DNA of 64,000 nt from Bog-473 sp036502025 (GCA_036502025.1 DASXZJ010000144.1:1-64000); one strand, 5' to 3'. Shown: positions 8,105 to 17,832, counted from the stretch's first letter. Numbers and translations are program-made. The notes: a model not told the origin generated them from the sequence alone.

Positions 8105-9556
8105 TTAGTGATTCGGGCCCGCCGTCGGCAGGTTGGAGATGACCAGTGGTCCCGACAGCTGGTGCGGCGGGCCCGAGGGCAGCACGAAGTGGTCCTCCAG
8201 ATTGCCGATCCCCATGCACCCGTCACCCGACGGCGGGCAACTGAGGGTGAGGACGTCGGAGATGGGGGGCTGGTGCGAGGGCAGCGGGATGGAAGACCAG
8301 GTGAGGCCGCCGTCGTACGTCGCCTCGATGGTGGGGTCGCTGTAGGCCCCGGCCGGACTGTTGGTGTCATAGGTGGACATGGCGATCCAGCAGTCGTCGC
8401 CGGTGGCGCACGAGACCGCCGTCGGCATGTTCTGCCATCCGCTCGGCGGACCCGAGACCTGCCACGTCTGTCCGGCGTCCGCCGTGGTGGCGATCTCGAA
8501 GGGAGCCTTGGAGGGACCCGACAGCGGCACCAGCATGCAGTGGCTGGTGTCGGGACAGGAGGCGTACATGATGGGGGCGCTGTTGTAGACCGAGGGCGGT
8601 CCCGCCGTCCAGGTGCGCCCCCAATCGTGGGAGCTCAGGCCCACGATGTAGGAGTTCGGAAATCCTCCCAGGGCGGACACGGCCACGCACGATCCATCGG
8701 CCGAGCAGGTCATGGTCCACACCGAACCAGCGGCTGCGCTCGGCACCGACGTGGCCTGCGTCCATGTCTTCCCCCCGTCTGACGTGCTGAGAAATGTCCC
8801 CACGTACTGAGGCGTAGTGGACGGTGCCGCATTCGGTCCGGCCGGATTGCCTCCGACGTTCACCACGCAGTGCAACCCATCGGCACACGAGAACCTCCCC
8901 GGGAAGGGATTGGGGATACCCGAAGGCAGGGGCACCGACCACGTGTTCCAGTGCACGCCGCCGTCGGTGGTGACCGCCAGCTCCGTCAGTTGGCCGGCCA
9001 CCGGATTCGTGGGGGAGCCGGCCACCGCGCAGGTGTCCGCTTGGGGACACGAAATCTGAGAGCCCAGGTTCACGCTCTTCAGCGGTATCGGCGCCATCTG
9101 CTGCCAGATCTCCCCGGCGTCGCTGGTCCGGTAGAAGCCAACCGAGTCCGGATCGTTGCCCGCCGGCGAGTAGCACACCAGGTCGGTGACGCACTGCAGG
9201 TTGGGCTGACCGCCGGGGGGTAACGAGCGGAAGGGCGAGGTGGTCGAACTGACGAGCCGCCACGCCATCTTCCCGCCCGACGAGGTCGGCGGCGGCGACT
9301 TCGGGGTACCCACCACCGAGAGCACGACGGCCACGATCACCGCGGCGGCGGCCACGGCGATCACCGACCGTCCGAGGGGCGCGCGGGTGACGCGGCGGAG
9401 GGTGGCGCCTCGGTGGCTGACCACGGATGGCTGTCCGCCGACGACTTCTTCGGTGATGGCGGCTTCGAGGACCTGCCACGCGTTCGCCAGGTCCCCCAGC
9501 ACCGGCTGGGGTGCGGCGTCCATGTACCGCTGCATCAGGTCGAGTTCACTGGTCAT
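8105..9556 (-). CDS. Membrane-anchored Asp-box (BNR-like) protein, possible anti-sigma sensor
   Basis: A 483-residue protein with about 60 cytoplasmic residues, one transmembrane helix (about 63-84, Ala/Val-rich), then a large outside domain. The outside part holds repeated Asp-box motifs (STSDGGKTW, SSHDWGRTW, TTADAGQTW, ATYDGGLTW and weaker ones) and regularly spaced Cys pairs (C-x5-6-C), typical of a disulfide-stabilised beta-propeller of the sialidase/BNR fold. No catalytic residues for a sialidase are evident. The ATG at 9556 overlaps the stop of the upstream sigma factor by 4 bases. Membrane proteins paired this way with ECF sigma factors are usually anti-sigma factors, so the short N-terminus may hold the sigma factor while the propeller senses an outside signal (inference). 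Confidence 0.75.
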   Translation of the reverse strand: MTSELDLMQRYMDAAPQPVLGDLANAWQVLEAAITEEVVGGQPSVVSHRGATLRRVTRAPLGRSVIAVAAAAVIVAVVLSVVGTPKSPPPTSSGGKMAWRLVSSTTSPFRSLPPGGQPNLQCVTDLVCYSPAGNDPDSVGFYRTSDAGEIWQQMAPIPLKSVNLGSQISCPQADTCAVAGSPTNPVAGQLTELAVTTDGGVHWNTWSVPLPSGIPNPFPGRFSCADGLHCVVNVGGNPAGPNAAPSTTPQYVGTFLSTSDGGKTWTQATSVPSAAAGSVWTMTCSADGSCVAVSALGGFPNSYIVGLSSHDWGRTWTAGPPSVYNSAPIMYASCPDTSHCMLVPLSGPSKAPFEIATTADAGQTWQVSGPPSGWQNMPTAVSCATGDDCWIAMSTYDTNSPAGAYSDPTIEATYDGGLTWSSIPLPSHQPPISDVLTLSCPPSGDGCMGIGNLEDHFVLPSGPPHQLSGPLVISNLPTAGPNH

Positions 9557-10188
9557 GATCGTGGCTCCTCCGCATGGGCACGCTGTGCGATCGGTGTCCC
9601 ATCGTCTAGGTATTGCCCGGCCGCCAGGAGAAGTTCCCGGAGCTGCGCCCGGCCCCGCGACATCCTCGAGCGGACCGTCCCCACCGGCACCTCCAGGGCG
9701 CGCGCGATCTCGTCGTAGCTGAGCTGGGGCCCGGTGAACAGCATCAGGACGTCGAGGTACTTCTCGTCGACCTGGGACAGGACCGATTGCAGTCGGTCCA
9801 GCTCGTCCTGTCGCTCGTGCGGGCCCGCCACCTCGTCGGGCGCCGGTTCTGTGGCCTGCTCCCCCGCGATGAGCTGCGTCACCCTGGCCACCATCGCTCG
9901 GCGTCTGCCTTCGGCCCTCCGATGATGGTGGACCACGTTGGTGGCGATCCCGAAGAGCCACGGACGGGCGTCGGCGTAAGCGGGGTCGTAGCGGTGGCGG
10001 CTCCTGAACGCGGTGACGAAGGTCTCGGAGAGCGCGTCGTCCACCGCCGAGGGCTCCAGGCGCCGGCTCAGATACCGGTGCACCGCCTCGGCGTGCCGGG
10101 CGAAGATCACCCCGAACCGCCGGGGGTCCTTCACCGAGGCGCTGATGGGCGCGGCGTCCCCCTCAGCCTCGGATCCGGGCGCCCCCAT
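9553..10188 (-). CDS. ECF-type RNA polymerase sigma factor
   Basis: A 211-residue group 4 sigma factor. Region 2 lies at about 25-95: 'HAEAVHRYLSRR', then DDALSETFVTAF, then RPWLFGIATNVV, where core RNA polymerase and the -10 element are bound. Region 4 lies at about 130-190: 'LSYDEIARALEVPVGTVRSR', a helix-turn-helix for the -35 element. No extra C-terminal SnoaL domain is present, so this is a short-form ECF factor. It is translationally coupled to the membrane Asp-box protein that follows, which is the usual place of its anti-sigma factor. The ATG at 10188 has no good ribosome site, and a promoter-like pair sits just upstream (10224-10195), so the mRNA may be leaderless. Confidence 0.92.
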   Translation of the reverse strand: MGAPGSEAEGDAAPISASVKDPRRFGVIFARHAEAVHRYLSRRLEPSAVDDALSETFVTAFRSRHRYDPAYADARPWLFGIATNVVHHHRRAEGRRRAMVARVTQLIAGEQATEPAPDEVAGPHERQDELDRLQSVLSQVDEKYLDVLMLFTGPQLSYDEIARALEVPVGTVRSRMSRGRAQLRELLLAAGQYLDDGTPIAQRAHAEEPRS

Positions 10189-10194
10189 GCCTGC

Positions 10195-10224
10195 ATATTG
10201 CCCGGCCGGACGGTTTGGGTTCCC
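10195..10224 (-). promoter_or_regulatory. Possible promoter of the sigma factor gene
   Basis: On the minus strand GGAACC (10223-10218) is followed after 17 bases by CAATAT (10200-10195), and the ATG begins 7 bases later. GGAAC is a common -35 core of ECF sigma factors, so autoregulation is possible. The -10 is a weak match, and a start of transcription at or near the ATG would make the message leaderless. This is pattern reading only. Confidence 0.3.
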
Positions 10225-10274
10225 GACGGCGTCCGAGGGCCGCCCGGACGCGGCCCTTCGGCGTCACTGGATCA

Positions 10275-12131
10275 TCACTGGACCAGGAAGCCGCCCGACT
10301 GGTGCTGCCACAACCTCCCGTACATCCCGAGCCCGCCGTCGCGCAGCAGCTCGCGGTGGGTGCCCTCCTCGACGATCCGGCCCTGTTCAAAGACCACGAT
10401 GCGGTCCATGTTGGCGATGGTCGAGAGCCGATGGGCGATCACCAGGGCCGTCGAGCGCTCCATGAGCCGCCACAGCGCCTCCTGGACCAGGTGCTCGGAC
10501 TCCGAGTCGAGGGCCGAGGTGGCCTCGTCGAGCACCAGGATCGGGGCGTGCTTGGCCATGGCTTGCGCGATGGCCACCCGTTGACGCTGCCCGCCGGAGA
10601 GCTTGAGGCCGCGCTCGCCCACCACGGTGTCGTAGCGGTCCGGCAGGGCGTAGACGAACTCCTCGACGTGCGCGGCCTTGCCGACGGCGTGGACGATGTC
10701 GTAGTCCACCAACGGCGCGGCGGCGTTGCCGTTCTGGCTGGCGTTCCCGGTGCTGCTTTCGTGGGCCCCGTTGCCGATGCCGTAACAGATGTTCTCGGCG
10801 ATGGTCCGGTGCAGGAGCTGGGGGTCCTGGGGCACGTACGAGATATGGCTCCGCAGCGAGGACAGGGTGACGTCCCTGACGTCCTGGCCGTCGATGAGGA
10901 TGCCGCCACCCTCCACGTCCATGAAGCGGAGCAGGAGTTTGGACAGCGTCGACTTCCCCGAACCTGACGGCCCCACCAGGGCGACGTGCTCCCCGGGCTT
11001 GACCGTCAGGGTCAGGTCGTTGAAGAGCCGGCTCTGCGAGCGGTAGCCGAAGCTGACGTGGCTGAAGTCCACTCGGCCGCTGGCGACCCGGAGTTCCTTG
11101 GCCTCGGGGCGGTTGCTGATCTCGATCTCCACCCCCGATATGGCCGTGAACTTCCCGGCCCGCCCGAGCGAGCGCGCGAAGGACCGGAGGTGCTCAAAGG
11201 ACTGCTGCATGCTCATCGCCACCTGGGCCGAGTAGTACAGGATCAGGTAGAGGGCGGCCGTCGTGGCCCAGTGGTGGACGGCCAGCGTGGTCCCCGCGAT
11301 GAGCGCCAGCAGCGTGCCCACCACGATGGAGCTCTCCAACTGCAGCTGGGTGCGCATGAAGATGGACCGGGCCCGCAGGTCGGCGTCGACCGACTGCTGC
11401 ATCAGGTCCTCGACCCGGTAGCGCTCCTGCGGCTCGGCGGCGGCCGTGCGCACCGCCATCAGGTTGGTAACGGTGTCGGCCACGACCCCGGTGGCCTTGG
11501 AGTGGTGGTCCTCGAACTCCTGCGACGCCGCCCGCACCTGGGGCAGGCGCTTGGAGAGGACCAGCACGAACAGGCCGACCATGACGAGCAGCGCCAGCGC
11601 GGCCGGCCAGGCGACGACGCCGAGCACCACGATGGCCGACATGAGGATGACGGCGACGGGCAGCAGGCCCCACGAGGCCACGTCGACCATCTCGACGAAG
11701 GCCCACGAGTAGTTGCCCAACGCCGAGATGACCTCTCCGGCCGGGTGGTCCATGTGCCAGCGGTAGCTGAGCTCGAGCAGGTGCTCGTAGCCGTTGTTGA
11801 GGACCTGGGCGAAGGAGCGGACGCAGGCGCCCCACTCCAGCCAGCCGGCCACCCGCCAGAACGCCATGGCCACAACGCCCGCCAGGCCGTAGGCCAGCAG
11901 GAGCGGGCCGAAGCGGTGCCACTCCCCGGTGGGCGAGTGCGCCGGGATCGACGCCACCCGGCCCAGGATGCTGGCGAAGATGATGGGGCAGACGATGTCG
12001 GCCGTGACGACGGCCAGCACCATTACCACCCAGGAGGTGACGAGTTGTCGCTTCTGGTTGCCGATCTGCGCCCAGCAGAAGGACACGGTGTCCTTCGCCG
12101 ACGCGGTCGGGAATTCCGAGAGTTCAGCCAC
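10275..12131 (-). CDS. ABC exporter, fused permease and ATPase
   Basis: A 618-residue half-transporter of the exporter (MsbA/LmrA-like) type. Six membrane helices fill about residues 30-330. The ATPase domain follows with Walker A GPSGSGKST, Q-loop SYVPQDP, signature LSGGQRQR, Walker B ILVLDEATSALD and H-loop VIAHRLS, all intact. It should work as a homodimer that exports a lipid, peptide or drug at ATP cost; the substrate cannot be read from sequence. An Asn/Gly/Ala-rich insertion of about 25 residues lies between the Q-loop and the signature motif, near the usual X-loop region. The start is GTG at 12131. The gene stands alone; the upstream 486 bases hold no gene but contain a 9-base tandem repeat. 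Confidence 0.93.
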   Translation of the reverse strand: MAELSEFPTASAKDTVSFCWAQIGNQKRQLVTSWVVMVLAVVTADIVCPIIFASILGRVASIPAHSPTGEWHRFGPLLLAYGLAGVVAMAFWRVAGWLEWGACVRSFAQVLNNGYEHLLELSYRWHMDHPAGEVISALGNYSWAFVEMVDVASWGLLPVAVILMSAIVVLGVVAWPAALALLVMVGLFVLVLSKRLPQVRAASQEFEDHHSKATGVVADTVTNLMAVRTAAAEPQERYRVEDLMQQSVDADLRARSIFMRTQLQLESSIVVGTLLALIAGTTLAVHHWATTAALYLILYYSAQVAMSMQQSFEHLRSFARSLGRAGKFTAISGVEIEISNRPEAKELRVASGRVDFSHVSFGYRSQSRLFNDLTLTVKPGEHVALVGPSGSGKSTLSKLLLRFMDVEGGGILIDGQDVRDVTLSSLRSHISYVPQDPQLLHRTIAENICYGIGNGAHESSTGNASQNGNAAAPLVDYDIVHAVGKAAHVEEFVYALPDRYDTVVGERGLKLSGGQRQRVAIAQAMAKHAPILVLDEATSALDSESEHLVQEALWRLMERSTALVIAHRLSTIANMDRIVVFEQGRIVEEGTHRELLRDGGLGMYGRLWQHQSGGFLVQ

Positions 12132-12617
12132 TGGTGGCTTCCTTTGCGAGAAATGGCCCGGGCGCGGCGTGGGTCGAGGGGACCCACCGGCCGCGGGGCC
12201 GGGACAACAGATGGACCTGGTTGGGACGAGCGTCAGTGACGCCCGGAGGCCAGGGATCCTGGCCGGAGATGTGTGCTGGTTACGCTGGTCGTGCTGGCCG
12301 AGCTGGTCGAGCTGGTCGAGCTGGTCGAGCTGGTCGACCAGGATCTAGCGCGTGGTGGGGCCCTCGAGCGTCAACGCTCGTGCCTGCCGCTCAGAGCCGG
12401 GGTCAGGCACACCCCGGGCATACGGGCCGCCACGACACCCGTCTCGCCGACTGCCATCACCTGATCACCCATCATCCACCCCACTACCCTTCGACGCCCA
12501 CCCCGGGCACTTCGAAAATGCTACATGAACACAGCGCTCCGTCCGCACACACGCGCTCGACGCTCAGCCGACCCCGCATCCCTTCATCCTCGTCTGCGCC
12601 TGGTGGCCCGCCGGAGC
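12132..12617. other. Gene-poor intergenic region
   Basis: These 486 bases lie upstream of the ABC exporter start (minus strand) and downstream of the small acidic protein's stop, so they should hold the exporter promoter. The clear structure is the 9-base tandem repeat at 12272-12334 ending in a 12-base palindrome. No RNA gene or convincing small protein was found; a frame across the repeat would give a Leu-Val-Glu repeat and is not supported. Confidence 0.6.
12272..12334. repeat. 9-base tandem repeat (CGAGCTGGT)n with palindrome
   Basis: Seven units of 9 bases. Three are degenerate (12272-12298) and four are perfect CGAGCTGGT copies (12299-12334). The last copy runs into the perfect 12-base palindrome CTGGTCGACCAG (12330-12341). 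Tandem copies of this kind arise by slippage and can act as variable-number loci or protein binding arrays. It lies about 140-200 bases upstream of the ABC exporter start. Confidence 0.85.
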
Positions 12618-13094
12618 TCAGTCGATCTCGGCCAGGACCTCGCCGATGATCTTCGTGGTCTCGTGCGCGGTGAGCGGTTCGCCGCCCTCGGCCTCGGCGA
12701 CCTCGTTGGCGAAGTCCTCGACGGCATGGACGCCGCCCACCAGCACGTGGCGCAGCGCCTCACCGCCGGCTTCGGGATCAGCGAGGGCCTCGACGGCCGG
12801 GGCCACGTCATGGGTGGGCGACTCCGCCACGGCGTGCACGACCGCCATGGCTTCCCGGCGGCCGGTGGCCGTCGACACCGCCGGACCGCGGTCGGGGTCC
12901 TGCTGCTGGTCCCACTCGGCCAGCGCCTCGTCGTAGCCCCCTTCGCCGGGATGGAGCGTACGGATCGTCGGAGCGACGTCGGCCGTCACGGCGTCGGGAT
13001 CGATCGTGGCACCCTCTTCGTCGTCGGCCTGGTGTTGCCGCTCTGGAGCGACCGGGACGACGAGTGTCCCGTCCGGGTTGCGGACGATGTCCAT
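12618..13094 (-). CDS. Small acidic protein, unknown function
   Basis: A 158-residue soluble protein that I do not recognise. It is rich in Asp, Glu and Ala, has no signal peptide or membrane segment, and begins MDIVRNPDGTLVVPV. The first half, through 'QQDPDRG', looks largely disordered. The second half (about 70-158) is predicted helical, with repeated Ala/Glu/Val-rich heptads. The ATG at 13094 is chosen because AAGGAG lies about 8 bases upstream on the minus strand. The frame continues upstream to 13265 but would then run through the GatD terminator region. Gene neighbours give no functional hint. Confidence 0.6.
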   Translation of the reverse strand: MDIVRNPDGTLVVPVAPERQHQADDEEGATIDPDAVTADVAPTIRTLHPGEGGYDEALAEWDQQQDPDRGPAVSTATGRREAMAVVHAVAESPTHDVAPAVEALADPEAGGEALRHVLVGGVHAVEDFANEVAEAEGGEPLTAHETTKIIGEVLAEID

Positions 13095-13139
13095 GGGAGG
13101 GTCTCCTTGCCTCGGCGGCGCTCGGCGCTCGGCCGCTCG

Positions 13140-13154
13140 GCTGATCAGCTGATC
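13140..13154. promoter_or_regulatory. Overlapping palindromes upstream of acidic protein gene
   Basis: GCTGATCAGC (13140-13149) and GATCAGCTGATC (13143-13154) are perfect overlapping palindromes about 45 bases upstream of the ATG at 13094, followed by a further GGCTGATC. Position and symmetry suit an operator; no regulator is assigned. Confidence 0.3.
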
Positions 13155-13187
13155 GGCTGATCCGCCGAATGAACCCATACCCAGAAC

Positions 13188-13206
13188 CGGGCGGGGTATC
13201 CCCGCC
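13188..13206 (-). terminator. GC-rich hairpin after GatD
   Basis: A perfect 8-base inverted repeat GGGCGGGG/CCCCGCCC with a 3-base loop lies 16 bases past the GatD stop on the minus strand. There is no T run, as is common for terminators in high-GC actinomycetes. It would end the HAD-PlsC/murT/gatD transcript before the acidic protein gene. Confidence 0.5.
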
Positions 13207-13221
13207 CCGCCCGCGGCCTTG

Positions 13222-13997
13222 CTAGCGGCTGGCCGGTCGGCGCCCAATCCGACGGCGGCGGACACGTCCGGCCGGGGCGAGTCGTTCCCGGCGGAGCGCC
13301 TCCTCGGCGCCGTCCTCGAGGGGGGCCAGGGTGTCGACGTCGAGCGCCCAGGTCAGGAGAAGGTCGGCCAGGGCCGGGTTGCGGGCGAGCACGGGGCCGT
13401 GCAGATAGGTCCCCACGACGTGTCCGGCCAGCGCGCCCTCGGTCCCCGAACCGTCGCCGTTGCCGGTGCCGCGGGTGACCCCGGCCAGCGGGATCGTACC
13501 GGCCGACAGCGCGGTGGTCCCGCCGTGGTTCTCGAACCCGGTCAGGGTGGGCGGGGCCTGCGGTCCCAGGAGGGTCACGGCGTCGTCGGTGATCTCGGCG
13601 GCGACCTCGCCCACGGCGCGTGGGCCCACGCCCTTGGTGGTGGTGATCCCGAGTAGCCCCACCCCGTCGTGGGGGGAACCGTCGGCGCCGGGGAAGCTGG
13701 TGCCCACGATCTGGTAGCCGGCGCAGACGGCCAGGACGACGGCCCCGGCGTCGACCCGGCGCGCCAGCCTCCCGTCGTCGGTCAGGGCGCGTGCCGCCTG
13801 GACCTGGGGCCCGTCCTCTCCCCCGCCCAGGCAGTAGATGTCGGCCTCGGGGAGCGGCGCCTCCGAAGAGGCCTGCAGTAGCTCCACCGCGTGGCCGCGC
13901 CACTCGGCCCGGCGGGCCAGGATGAGCCCGTTGCCACCGTCGCCGTAGGTGCCGAGCAGGTCGGGAAAGACGACGGCAACGCGCAGCCGCCGGCCGG

Positions 13998-14001
<4 letters not shown>
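13222..14001 (-). CDS. gatD: Lipid II isoglutaminyl synthase, glutaminase subunit GatD
   Basis: A 259-residue class I glutamine amidotransferase of the GatD/CobB-CobQ-like type. It hydrolyses glutamine and feeds ammonia to MurT, which amidates the alpha-carboxyl of D-Glu in lipid II to D-isoglutamine on the cytoplasmic face. The nucleophile lies in VCAGYQ (Cys93, matching the expected position), and the catalytic His is in GTYLHGP. Other family marks are FPDLLGTYGDGGN near the start and GFENHGG. The GTG start overlaps the murT stop by 4 bases, so the two subunits are translationally coupled. The last 40 residues are Arg-rich. MurT/GatD are typical of Gram-positive bacteria that amidate peptidoglycan. 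Confidence 0.93.
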
Positions 14002-15235
<1,234 letters not shown>

Positions 15236-15239
<4 letters not shown>

Positions 15240-16639
15240 GTAGGAGGCTTGGTGCGCGCCAGCTCCTCGGGCGTGGGCTCGTGCCGGACGCGGGACTCCA
15301 CGGGCAGCAGCGCCGAGATCGCCGTCATGATCGTCGCCGTGTCGGCCACGGCGTCGGTGAGCGAGAGCGGCACCGGCTTCCCCACCCGGACGGTGATGGT
15401 GGGCGGGTGCCGCACCAGGGTGAAGTCGGGCACGCGGGCCGAGCGGGCCCACACCTTCTCGGTGCCCCAGAGACCCACCGGCACCACGGTGGCGCCGGTG
15501 GTGGCGGCCAGGCGCGCCGTCCCCGTCTTGCCCGTGAGCTCGACGTCGAAGAAGGCCGACCCCCGCGGGATGGTCCCCTGCGGCAGCACGATCACCACCT
15601 CGCCCGCCTTCAACGCCGCCTCGGCCGCCCGCAGCGGCGAGTCCGAGCCACTGCCCCGGTCGACCGGGATGCCGCCGATGGCCCGCGCCACGCTGCCCAC
15701 CACCGGGGCATCGAAGATCTCCTTCTTGCCGAGGAACCGCACCGGCCGCCCGACGGCCGCCGCCACCAGGGCGAGGGCGGCCACGTCGAAGTAGCTGCGG
15801 TGGTTGGCGGCCAGCAGCACCGGACCCTTGGCCGGCACATTCTCGACACCGCCGAGGTCGAAGCGCGCGTAGGGGAAGGACAGCGGTCGCACGAACGGCC
15901 GGATCATGTGATACGGCTCCAGCCCCAGCACACTCGGCACCCCCGGCGGCCGGTCCCAGTGCTCCACCGGCCAGCGCCGGGCGGTGGCGATCAGCAGCAG
16001 GGAGGGGTCGGGGTTGACCGCGTGCGGGTGGCCGACGCTCGAGAGGAGCGGCGTATCGAAGACGCTGTCGCTGCAGGCATGGCAGTCGTCGAGGTCGATC
16101 CCCTGGTCCGCCGCCCACTCCCGCACCGCCCTGAGCTTGCCCGTCCCCCACACGAACCCCTCGTAGAGGCGCCCGGTGTAGCGCCCGTCCTTCGTCTCGT
16201 AACTCGTAGCGATGACGGCGTCGAACCCCATCGCCTCGGCGAAGGGAGTGATCATGTCGCTCGGCGTCGTCGTCGAGAGCACGAGCTGGTGGCCGTCCGC
16301 CCGGAACTGGGCCAGGTACTGAGCCGCGAAGGGCGCCACCATGGCGGTCAGGTCGGCCACCGCCCGCTTGCCGGCCGCCCGGACCTGGTCCTGGCTCCAG
16401 CCCTTGGCCACCCGCGCCGCTGCTCTGACCAGCCCCATCGAAAGAAGGTTCTCGCCCAGCCGGTTGTTCACGGCGTAGAGGAGCTTGTCGCCCGGCAGCG
16501 TGCGGCCCTGGGGCAGCACGCCCTCGTCCATCAGGGCCCGGTTGAGGGCCTGGCCCGAGGCCCGGCAGAGCAGGGTGCGGTCGAGGTCGATGAAGACGGC
16601 GCTCGGCCGGCGCGTCCGGATACCGGTAGTGAGGGCCAC
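15236..16639 (-). CDS. HAD-IB phosphatase fused to PlsC acyltransferase
   Basis: A 467-residue bifunctional protein like the mycobacterial HAD-PlsC phospholipid enzymes. The N-terminal HAD-IB domain (about 10-230) has motif I DLDRTL, a motif II Ser/Thr in LVLSTTTPS, Lys in WGTGKL and motif IV ACSDSVFDTPLL, so it looks active, unlike the HAD of the 1762 gene. The acyltransferase domain (about 255-450) has NHRSYFD (H-x4-D) and LPQGTIPRG in place of the usual P-E-G-T. Proposed role: acylation of a lysophospholipid with dephosphorylation of a related phosphate ester. It heads the overlapping set with murT and gatD, and a hairpin with a T run lies in its leader at 16752-16711. Confidence 0.9.
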
Positions 16640-16710
16640 GCCGTGCAGCCTATTGGCCGCCGCTCGTCGCGGCGTGGGGCGGGACGCCCGCCCCGCCGCA
16701 CTTGTCCCGG

Positions 16711-16752
16711 AAAAAGGAGAAGGGATCGCCGGGGGGGAGGCGATCCCTTCTC
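16711..16752 (-). promoter_or_regulatory. Attenuator-like hairpin in the HAD-PlsC/murT/gatD leader
   Basis: A perfect 14-base inverted repeat (arms 16717-16730 and 16739-16752, 8-base loop) is followed on the minus strand by CTTTTT. Read on the minus strand it has the form of an intrinsic terminator, but it stands about 75-110 bases upstream of the HAD-PlsC start and no minus-strand gene lies to its right before the plus-strand LysR gene. A terminator in a leader suggests attenuation. The alternative is that it simply insulates against stray antisense transcription from the LysR gene. Confidence 0.55.
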
Positions 16753-16880
16753 AAGACTCATCAGGCGCTGGAGGGGGGGTTCCGCTCCTGTGGTCTGGAG
16801 TCCATTGTGGTCCGCCCGTCTAAATCTGTCAAGCAGCTTCGACAGATACTTACCATCTGTTAACCTGATCGTAATCAGAA

Positions 16881-16896
16881 CACGTGCAAGCACGTG
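16881..16896. promoter_or_regulatory. Inverted repeat CACGTGC-AA-GCACGTG before LysR gene
   Basis: A perfect 7-base inverted repeat with a 2-base centre ends 16 bases before the LysR GTG start. It overlaps the likely transcription start or leader. It may be an autoregulatory site for the LysR protein or a small leader hairpin. A second, imperfect repeat CTGTC-N10-GACAG lies about 50 bases further upstream. Confidence 0.4.
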
Positions 16897-16912
16897 GGGA
16901 AGGGCAATCCCG

Positions 16913-17821
16913 GTGGAGCTGAAACACCTGCAAGCACTGGTCGGCATCGCCGATACCGGCAGCTTCTCGGCCGCCGCGGCCACCATCGGGACGGTGCAGT
17001 CCAACGTGTCGGCGCACGTCGCCCGGCTCGAGCGCGAGCTCGATGTGCAGCTGGTCGACCGGGCCTCGGGCGGCCTCACCGACGAGGGCGCCGTCGTCGT
17101 CGCCCGGGCCCGCCGGGTCATGAACGAGCTCGAGGCCATGGTGGCCGACGTCACAGCCCTGCGCCAGGAGGTGGTCGGGACGGTCCGCCTGGGCATGATC
17201 GGGACCACCGGCCGCTGGCTGGTGCCCCAGCTCTTCGACCTGCTCCGGGCCCGCCACCCCCACATCCACCTCAACGTGGCCGAGGGCTCGAGCGCCCAAC
17301 TCGAGCTGCAGCTCTCGGCCGGCCGCCTCGACCTCGCCGTGGTCACCCTCCCCCTGAGCGGCGACGAGGTCATCGTGGCCCAGCTCTTCGACGAGGACCT
17401 CCTGTTGGTGGTGGGTCGGGATCACCCGTTGGGTAAAGAGGCGTCGCTCCCACTCGGCCGATTGGCCGACATGGAACTTCTGCTCCCACCTCCTGGCACG
17501 GCGCTGCGCGCCGAGATCGACAGCGCCGTCGTGCCGGCCCGCGTCGTGCTGCGTCCCGCCATGGAGCTCGATGGGGTCCGCACCATCGCCTCCCTCGTCT
17601 TCGACGGCTACGGCCCGGCCATCCTGCCGGCCACCGCGGTGCCCGGGCACCTGCGCGAGCGCTTCGTGGGCATCCCCATCGACGGGCTCCCCCGCCGTCG
17701 TGTCGGGGTGGCGCAGCGGCGGCGTGGCCTGCCCTCCGCGCCCGTGCGCGCCGTCATCGACGTGCTCGGCATCGTGGTCGCCGACCCCCTCGCCATGCCC
17801 GACGGCATCCACCCCTCCTGA
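16913..17821 (+). CDS. LysR family transcriptional regulator
   Basis: A 302-residue regulator with the standard LysR plan. A winged helix-turn-helix fills residues 1-60 (LKHLQALVGIADTGSFSAAA, then VQSNVSAHVARLERELDVQL), a linker helix follows, and a two-lobed co-inducer domain spans about 90-295 (GTVRLGMIGTTGRWLVPQL and a central AVVTLPL strand). The GTG at 16913 is chosen because GGGAAGGG lies about 9 bases upstream and the protein then begins exactly at the family's usual 'ELKHLQAL'. It is divergent from the HAD-PlsC/murT/gatD genes with 273 bases between, so that operon is one possible target. The inducer is unknown. Confidence 0.92.
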   Translation: MELKHLQALVGIADTGSFSAAAATIGTVQSNVSAHVARLERELDVQLVDRASGGLTDEGAVVVARARRVMNELEAMVADVTALRQEVVGTVRLGMIGTTGRWLVPQLFDLLRARHPHIHLNVAEGSSAQLELQLSAGRLDLAVVTLPLSGDEVIVAQLFDEDLLLVVGRDHPLGKEASLPLGRLADMELLLPPPGTALRAEIDSAVVPARVVLRPAMELDGVRTIASLVFDGYGPAILPATAVPGHLRERFVGIPIDGLPRRRVGVAQRRRGLPSAPVRAVIDVLGIVVADPLAMPDGIHPS

Positions 17822-17832
17822 CCGCCCCTCGT

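Noticed and set aside
8105..9556. Annotation as sialidase
   Set aside because: Asp-box motifs are structural and the arginine triad and catalytic Tyr/Glu of sialidases are not evident.
12272..12334. CRISPR-like array
   Set aside because: Units are 9 bases and contiguous with no spacers, and no cas gene is present.
12134..12649. Plus-strand frame across the 9-base repeat giving a Leu-Val-Glu or Gly-Arg-Ala repeat protein
   Set aside because: Each frame through a 9-base repeat gives a tripeptide repeat. No ribosome site, no domain, and the rest of the frame is random-looking.
16711..16752. Terminator of a gene to the right
   Set aside because: The T run is on the minus strand, but the gene to the right (LysR) is on the plus strand and starts beyond it, so there is no minus-strand gene to end.
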